From positions 47,913,067 to 47,977,066 of the forward strand of contig OX359245.1 in the NCBI GenBank assembly GCA_947179485.1: a stretch of DNA of 64,000 nucleotides, given 5' to 3'. Source of the stretch: Allacma fusca (Eukaryota > Arthropoda > Collembola > Symphypleona > Sminthuridae). Below are positions 56,751 through 64,000 of the stretch, one piece after another; the stretch's first letter is position 1, and every line of letters starts with the position of its first letter. The position numbers and the translations under genes are program-made. Under the pieces are notes generated by a model, which was not told the origin of the DNA, did no database searches, and was given only the letters and a program-made list of their open reading frames with translations.

Positions 56751-59700
56751 TATTGTGGCATTGAGGCTTAATTGTTTAATTAGTGCTCCTGTTTTACTTC
56801 TTGTTATTTTTCGGATTGAATAATTTTAAGTTTGAAGTTATTTCCAGAATAAAACGAAATCCCTGGTGGGGGATTTTAGAAATACTTTCTTTCAATTATT
56901 ACTGCTGCAAACACAGCAGCGCATATTATACGTTGATTTTAAGCTCTTGTAATTCGTGCTTCCTTGAATAAAGCTTTCTGATATAACATTTTTAGTAAAT
57001 CAAAACATTTAGAACAACCTGTGGAAGTGTTACCCGCTGTTATGGAAAAATACATTTAGTAGCGTCAAAACACAAATTTAAAAACAAATTGCAAATACAT
57101 TTAAGCCATCGGCTTTTGTATACAAAATGTGCAACTCCGTTTTATATGCTTCAGAAGTAAAATTTTTTGCAACTTACAATATAGACCGTTTATTTTGCAG
57201 GAAACATAAAAAATATCTCTAGAGTAAACACGCAAAAAATATCTGTTGCTAAAACGGTTTGCTGTAATTCTTTCAGAATTCGTATTTGTCGGCACTAAAG
57301 TAAAGCTAAAATCGGGATGGAAGGGTAATTTCTGTGAGCAAGTTCAAATTATGCCGAATAAATTATTATAAACGGATAATAATTTGGAGTCACCCTATAT
57401 TTAAATATCTTGTATTACATTTGTAGGATTTTTAAGTGTTCAACATTTAATTTCCATTAGGAGTATCCACTGGCTTTAGTGGTAGCTCAACTATAAATTT
57501 TTACAAATATTTTAGTTTCTTATTCTTTTTGAACAGTAAAGACGCCTTTTAAGCCAGAAATATTGCCAGTGGAGGGTAGGACCGCAAATAATCTAAGGAT
57601 TATGTGAATATTACAAAACCGATTAAATTTTCTGAACTAAACCTATAGATCCATAGATTTGTGTGTATAGTTTTTAGACCGGCGTGGTACTTCCAAATAT
57701 TTAAAATACTTGAATCATGTCTGGCAATATGCCCATGTAGAATTTCAATTTACTACATTTTTGTTTTCGTATAAAACAAGGAAATACAAGTTTGTTCTCA
57801 TGCGCTATAGTCCTATAAATAGGCCTATTTTTAGGCAAATAGTCCAGGTGATCATCTTTGCTCTTAATCATGTCCATGGAATTAGGAATACAGGAACCCA
57901 TTTGAAATTTAACGTTCGAAAAACCTCTCGTTGGAATCTTCCAATGAAATCTTAAAACGAAATTTAAACAATAATTTTGTCATAAAAGCAGTTTAAAATT
58001 ATTTCATTCCATGTCTGCCTTCACAATAAGAATTGCATTAAAATGGAGCCGTCTGAAAGATTATAGAATATATAATTTCGAATTACCATAATAAATTCTT
58101 AACGTGAGGGGGGTATTTGCAAAAAATACCAAACAATTAAAAGTATGTAAGTATTTCCACATTTTTTCCGTAAAATCATTTATCAACAAACACGTTATTT
58201 GAACAATCAATGCGGAAGAATATTTGACAAGAAAATTGAGGGAAATGAATATTTTTACCACGGTGCTCCTATAGTTTGGACAAGGGTGAGAGAAAAGTGC
58301 TAATTAGTACTATGCTGGAAATTTCCTATTTTTAGTTCAAACGTGCAATGTTCTTAATGTTTGTTATTATAAATGTCTCGTTGTAATTCACATTACGAGC
58401 GGAGGATGACTCATGAAATACTTCAAAGTAGTTTACAGATATGGAAAATAGTGGATTCTGTCAATAATTTTATTACAGCAATAATTTAGGATTATATAAT
58501 TAGTTTAAATTGCAAATAAATATTACTTTTGTTTACCTGTAACAAGTATTTAGATGCAATTGGTAGGAAAATCAAATATATGGCGTTAAATCTAAATATT
58601 TTGCTGCCAAGCTTTCATTTTATTTTAGTGAATTTTCTGTACAGCGCTTTCCGCTGAGCATTTCCTTTAAATTGGCGCATTTAAATTTTCCCTATGATTG
58701 CATTTACAATACAGAGTAGAAAGGCATAGTGACATCTCCTTGTGTAAAGAATGTCTTTTGGAGATGTTTGCCCACCTGCAGTTAATTTTTGTCTGGTATA
58801 AGCAGTAATTATTCGGTTATATGATTATAACAGATATTACATGCTTACAAAACTACTTCTGGTGGGAACGAACAGATGCGTCCGGTGTAATGATAATTTT
58901 GGCGGTCATGTGAGATATTAACTTAAACAATCCCAGATTTTTTGTGAGTTTCCAATTCAAGCAGTTTATTGCAATGGACAATGCTTTCAAAAGCATTTGG
59001 CTTGGCTTTGGACGTAACTATCGGATGGTACCTTGCGTTCACAATTGAGATAACTGGCATCCTTCCACTCCATAAATGACTTCAACGCCATCATCATAGG
59101 CGCTTAAACACGTATAAGGAATCTAGAAAATATTATTCTATACTATGTATTATTAAATAGAAAACTTGTGGAAACTCTACCTATAGAACGTTATAACATA
59201 AACCGCAAACGTTCTAAAGAACATTTCAACCGGCGTGAATGTTATACATTTTAAACAAATGCGTAATTCCTTCATTTTTCCAGATTTAATAGTCGTTTTC
59301 TTGATTAAATTGACTCTATAGTAAAAACCATTATCCATTATTTGTCCATATCGTGGGCGAAATTTGAGTCTTTGAAATTTCAAAAATATGCACTTCCTCA
59401 ACCGGACTCGTATTTTAAAGGAAAAGGTTCCACGGTTTGTGGAAGCTAATCTAAATAAGTATTTCACTTCAACTTTGAAGTACTTCAGACAACGAATTTT
59501 TAAATTCTGTCAAATAAACAAATAAGTTAAAATGAACTCCAATATAAGTACAGTTACCCCTCGTGTATGTGCACACACATCTCTGCAAATGCATCTGATT
59601 ACCTATGTAAACCAGAAACTTAAAAATGCTTACAGTGGCGTCAAAGTCAAGAAAAACAGTTTCTAACATTTTAGTGTCAAATAAATAGGGCATTCACTGG

Positions 59701-62077
59701 GATAATAATTCAAACAGTGTCTGGAAATAATTTATAAAGTTAATAAAAAATTTCAGATTTATCATTTGTGCAGGAAAACAAAACACAAGATCACAAATTC
59801 TTTTACGTACGATAAATAAAGCTTTCGTGGTCTCTATAACTGTTTTTCATATTGTTGAGGAAGTAATTCATTTTTTTCGCCTTGTAATTTTAAATATAAT
59901 TTAAATCAATACCATTGTAGAACTAATCTTCCTTAACTAGCAGTTTCCGAGACCACAAGGATTTATGAACCACTTCCTGAGAGCTCCTGGAGGGAGAAAA
60001 TAGTTTTGGTTGCCGACTAATTACTTTTAAATATAATTTTAATCAATGTCATTGTAGAACTTATCCTTTAGAAATTCTTGAATATTCACTGAGACAATAT
60101 CAGTGGAAACATTTATGGACTATATGAGCCTGATACTGATTAAAATGTGAGTCCAAAGGTAAACCCAGCGCAAATGGAATACAAATTTAAAACAATCAAT
60201 TTGCTAACCTTTTCTCAACCTAAAATGATTTGCTCTAAAAATTAACACTTATTTCCTTGCTTCTATCTTGTCTCGCGTTATCAGTTTCCGAGACCACAAT
60301 TTTCGACTTAGAAGCATAATATTAGACTCAAATGAATGCTCATAGCATTGGCTACAATTGTACTTTTACAGACTTTGTACTTTGTATTTTTAGAGACCAG
60401 AGACCCTGCATTAAAAAATTGGAAGATCAAAAACTGTCCTTTTCCTTAGATTTCCTCTTGTAAATGAATTTCCCCAAACTTGTCCCCTTAGTTTACTGGT
60501 CATGACCACAATTTTCAACATAGTGACTCGGGTTGTAACTCCCTGGACATCTCGGAAAAACGCCTACAAATAGCTGCTAGAATATTTTTAGAAACACAAT
60601 TTGAGCGGGAATTATAAATTTAAGATTTTTCTTTTTTCCAAACTTTCACTTTTGCTCAACTTCCTGGTGTGCACTGCATCCACAATTTTTGAGCTTGTGG
60701 GATGAAACAAATTTTAAATAATGTGTAAAAGCATTTGCTAAACCCCGAGTGAATTAAATATTGTTTACAGTTGTCCCCTATATGGGATGGATGAGAGGCA
60801 ATCGCTACTTGGTACCCCGTAGTATTTAGCTACACTTTACACACCTTCTCTTTTGTTAAAAAATTTGAAGGAATTCAGCATGGATTAAAATTGATGAGCA
60901 GTTTTTTGAAAAGTGGAATAAACATTTACTAAATGCGAGAAATACCGGAAAAAGGGATACGCTAATCGTTCTGGGTGATGTCAGAGAAAAAATTATTGCA
61001 GATAGACACGTTTAGCTAACATAGCGTTCAAGTAAAAAAATGTGTACCGTGCCTTTTTGCACCACATATTTTTTAATAGAGAATTTGTACAAAATACACC
61101 TAACTAGCTTGTGCTGTTAGACCTTCCAACAGTTCTAGAAAACATTTAAAGCGGCATGAATGCTGTAAATTTGAAAAAAAATCGTAATCACTTTTTTTTC
61201 AGATTTCATTTCCTCTGTTAAATTGACTGTGCAGCAAAACCATTATCCATTGTCCATTGTTTATCCGCATTGTGGGTGGAACTTAGACTTCTTCAGCCGG
61301 ATCCTTATTTTAATAAAGACGATCCACGGTGTGTGAAAGGTAATTTAAATAGGTGTACTCCTTTGAACATTAAAGTACCCTTGACAGTGAATTTTTATTT
61401 TATGCCAAATAAACACGTTCGAACTTACAGTAGCTCTACAGTGCTTACAATTTGTTTGTTTTTGCACACGTAACATGATTTAAATCAATTATATCAATTC
61501 GATATGATAAATGCCATAACATTCAGTTTAATTATTATCATGGCGTATTAGCATCGGAATATCATTATTATTGGTCATAAAATAGAACCATGAATAGCGT
61601 TAAAAGATTTTTTAGTTAATTTGAAATCGGGTTTCAAGGCTTAAGAAAAAACCCGAAATGTAGATCTTTTGGTGGTTCACAAAAACGCATAAATTGAGCA
61701 TTTTGGAATTTTTGTATATTCTAAACTGGGTTACAAATATCCACAGGCAACCTGGGCAATTAATAGGCTTTCAATGGGCAACCTGCCTGTAATTTGAAGC
61801 ATAAACAATATTGAATAATAATTAACATAATAATATTGTTTGCGCTAATTGCTCAAATAATTTAAAAAATAAATAAATATGAAGTAAAATTCGCCCTACT
61901 ACAACTGAACTTTGCATATCTCACTTTTCTCTATTTTAAATTCAAGCTTCGAAATCTCACATTTTCCATAATTATGTTGAAACATTTGGAAATTTAAGAA
62001 ACACTTATTCCAGGTAAGGTTGGTTCAAAACGATTGAAACATTTCAGGAAGTAACTCGTAATGGAATTGATTCTACT
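56751..62077. repeat. Diverged repeat mosaic
   Basis: 56755-56900 matches 45353-45480. 57040-57290 matches 40850-41090. 57400-57480 matches 13870-13965. 58255-58350 matches 63033-63105. 58350-58700 resembles 47080-47400. 59220-59460 matches 14100-14340. 59930-60150 matches 15020-15190. 61140-61330 is another copy of the 59220 module. GGCGT boxes lie at 57681, 59232 and 59637. No credible coding region; listed short ORFs are not shared by the paralogous copies. Confidence 0.5.
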
Positions 62078-63032
62078 CAGGGTTGCAATAATGAAAATGC
62101 CCTAGGTTTTATGCCTGCCCTCGTGAAAATGCCCTGCAAATGCCCAAAACGCCGAAAATGCCCTGAAAATGCGTTACTTTGAAGATGCCCGGCATTTTGG
62201 GCATTTTCGGCAGGCATTTTTTGCATATTGGGCATTTTTACAGAAACTTATATACTATGACCAATGCTGCTCCTTTAGCGAATATAAGGAAATTTGTCAT
62301 AGCATAATCAAACCCATCCAGTTTTAGAAAATGTTATAGTTGATTTTAGAAAACAGAATTTAATTCGTCTAATTCGTTACTTCTGGCCAGTGGTTATTGC
62401 AATAATCCTTAATCAAAATTTAAACCCCAACGGGGTTGCAAACATTTAACCCAGTACATTATAAAAAACTTTGGGATTTGGAAAGAACAATTTGCACAGT
62501 GCCAGCCTAAATTCCGTATTTTGATAACCAGTTTAATGATTCGAGTCCAAAATGTAACAATAAATACATTCTTGTAGATGAGTTTTGAAGCTCACAAACA
62601 AAGATATTTTTTATCTTTTAATAACTATTTTATCTTTTTGTGTTGTATCTTGCCCGAATATGTTTGATCTTGAAGTCTAAATATTTACAGACACGGTGCA
62701 CAATCGAATTTTTACAACAAAATAAGTAAAATAGAATTAATATTATTTTTCCATAAATATGTCTATGACAACTTGCTCCAGGTTTCAACCGTTTGTTTCT
62801 ATAATTTTATCATGTAATCCAGTTGAATACTAAAATTATTTGCAACATATTGTTTTGTGACTTATCTTGTATAAATTTCGCAGGTAGCTAAAGGCATATA
62901 TTTAAAAAATAGAAGCGAAAATGCCTGCTCTAGGCTGAATATGCTCAAAATGCCGAAAGTGCCATAGATGCCCAAAATGCCATGAAATTAAAATGCCCAA
63001 AATGCCCTGGCATTTTCAATTGTGCAACCCTG
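62078..63032. mobile_element. TIR element with iterated AATGCCC motif (955 bp)
   Basis: The ends are CAGGGTTGCAATAATGAAAA and, at the right, the reverse complement of CAGGGTTGCACAATTGAAAA. AAAATGCCC / GGGCATTTT motifs are repeated in both orientations in the first 150 and last 100 bases. CAGGG ends are common in hAT elements, but no 8-bp target duplication is visible and the two flanks come from different repeat modules. No transposase ORF in the 700-base centre. Confidence 0.75.
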
Positions 63033-63690
63033 GTGCCCCTATAGTGAGGACAAAAATGTGAGGAAGGTGTGAATTAGTCCTATGCTGGAAATTTCCTATT
63101 TTTAAAACTACGTTTTAGAATTTCGGTCTCCATACATAACGAAAGTATTTTGGGACAACAGAATTGCAACAACTACCGTAATGTTTGATCTGCCTGGAAA
63201 GTTTTGATCACAACATTTTCAAATAGATTCCGTCAACCTGTTATTGACCGATCTTCAAATTTAAGCAGTGCCGTAGAAGATAGAAATCATTAACTGGCGT
63301 TTAAGTAACGCTATTATCTAAACAATTAAGATAACTGCCATGAACATTTGCATACATATACATACATCTCAAAATGTCATTTGTATTACACCCTACACTG
63401 TACATAGTTATATGTGGAAACAACATGTAACACTTTACAACCTAAAATTGCGGCCACAAGTAAGGAATTTATCGTCGGAATTGAAAAACATCAAACACAC
63501 TGATTATATTTTCCTATTGTCTTACTTTTCCTAATATTGTGAGTTAAAATTGAAATAACCTAAAGAACAGGTAAGTCAATTTGACGTTCAGCACAACAAA
63601 ACAACATGTGAACGTCAACTGCTGTTGATGAAGTATGGCGAATTTGGCGGTTATGATTTATGTCTTGCACAAACGCTGAAGAGTGCAGAA
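63033..63690. other. Unannotated stretch
   Basis: 63033-63105 matches 58261-58340. The remainder, including a 64-residue ORF at 63340-63534, shows no recognisable feature. Confidence 0.4.
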
Positions 63691-64000
63691 TCCTTGTCAA
63701 AGCAAGTACGGGATTTTTCTAAAAATGTCCTATGGTACTCCAACACGCAGGATATGTGACACCCAACTTATAGGATTTTTTAAGAATCTTCCCATGTACA
63801 GCTAACTTATAAGATATTTCTGAAGACCTCCTATGGTACGCGAACTTGCAGAAATTATGCTACCCAACTTATAGGAATTTTCTAATAACTTCCTATGCTT
63901 CCTTTAGTTATAAGAATCGCGTACCAGTTTCTGACGAGCTGAATGATTCTATATGGCTTGTGGGATTTCTGGTACATTTTCTCACAGAACTTGCATCCTA
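63691..64000. repeat. Iterated CTTATAGGA / TCCTATG motif at the right edge
   Basis: ACTTATAGGA-type units at 63768, 63805 and 63868 alternate with TCCTATGGTAC-type units at 63729, 63829 and 63886, spaced roughly 35-65 bases. It resembles the iterated ends of the other DNA elements and probably continues beyond the window. Confidence 0.5.

Noticed and set aside
1-64000. CRISPR arrays, tRNA or rRNA genes, prokaryotic operons, defence islands
   Set aside because: No regular spacer repeats, tRNA B-box or cloverleaf, rRNA core sequence or bacterial gene layout was seen on either strand by reading.

Overview
The window is eukaryotic, AT-rich and dominated by transposable elements. It is probably from an invertebrate animal, with an arthropod most likely, but I cannot name the species. 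The grounds are spliced exons, GT-AG and GC-AG intron signals, AATAAA sites, Ty3/gypsy-type retrotransposons and many hAT-like and fold-back DNA elements. I see no rRNA, tRNA, CRISPR array or prokaryotic operon.

Layout. 1-5358 is the 3' two thirds of a Ty3/gypsy LTR retrotransposon: gag tail, protease/RT/RNase H, integrase, a downstream extra ORF and a candidate 3' LTR. Its 5' LTR lies outside the window, and it carries an in-frame stop between RNase H and integrase. 5359-26248 is a mosaic of old diverged repeats. It holds a 798-bp hAT-type non-autonomous element at 15559-16356 with an 8-bp target duplication. It also holds a nested composite at 18681-23334, which contains a candidate solo LTR, a 190-bp MITE, a GTCCC-rich element and a 2196-bp hAT-type element. 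26249-36514 is a complete, very young LTR retrotransposon of 10,266 bp. Its two 514-bp LTRs differ at two bases and its target duplication is GAGG. It encodes gag, pol, a large third ORF and a small fourth ORF. 36519-48361 is again mosaic repeat, with a TIR element at 41706-43142 and a 309-bp solo LTR at 45660-45968.

49250-53220 holds the only convincing host gene: a three-exon DEDDh 3'-5' exonuclease related to the REX4/ISG20 group, with transposon debris in its second intron. Downstream, on the minus strand, lies a decayed DDE-like transposon gene (53600-55010). The rest is repeat mosaic with a fold-back element (55985-56750), a TIR element built on an AATGCCC motif (62078-63032), and an iterated motif running off the right edge.

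Main points. Both LTR retrotransposons carry a textbook -1 ribosomal frameshift signal at the gag/pol overlap: a slippery heptamer, a 5-6 nt spacer and a hairpin. The complete element has two further ORFs after integrase whose role and expression are unclear. Much of the non-coding DNA is old paralogous repeat in which variants of a GGCGTG box recur about 20 times. Several unrelated DNA elements share one architecture, with short motifs iterated near both ends. The hAT insertion at 15559 can be read against an uninterrupted paralogue at 44151. I see no defence or biosynthetic system; the novelty here lies in mobile-element biology.
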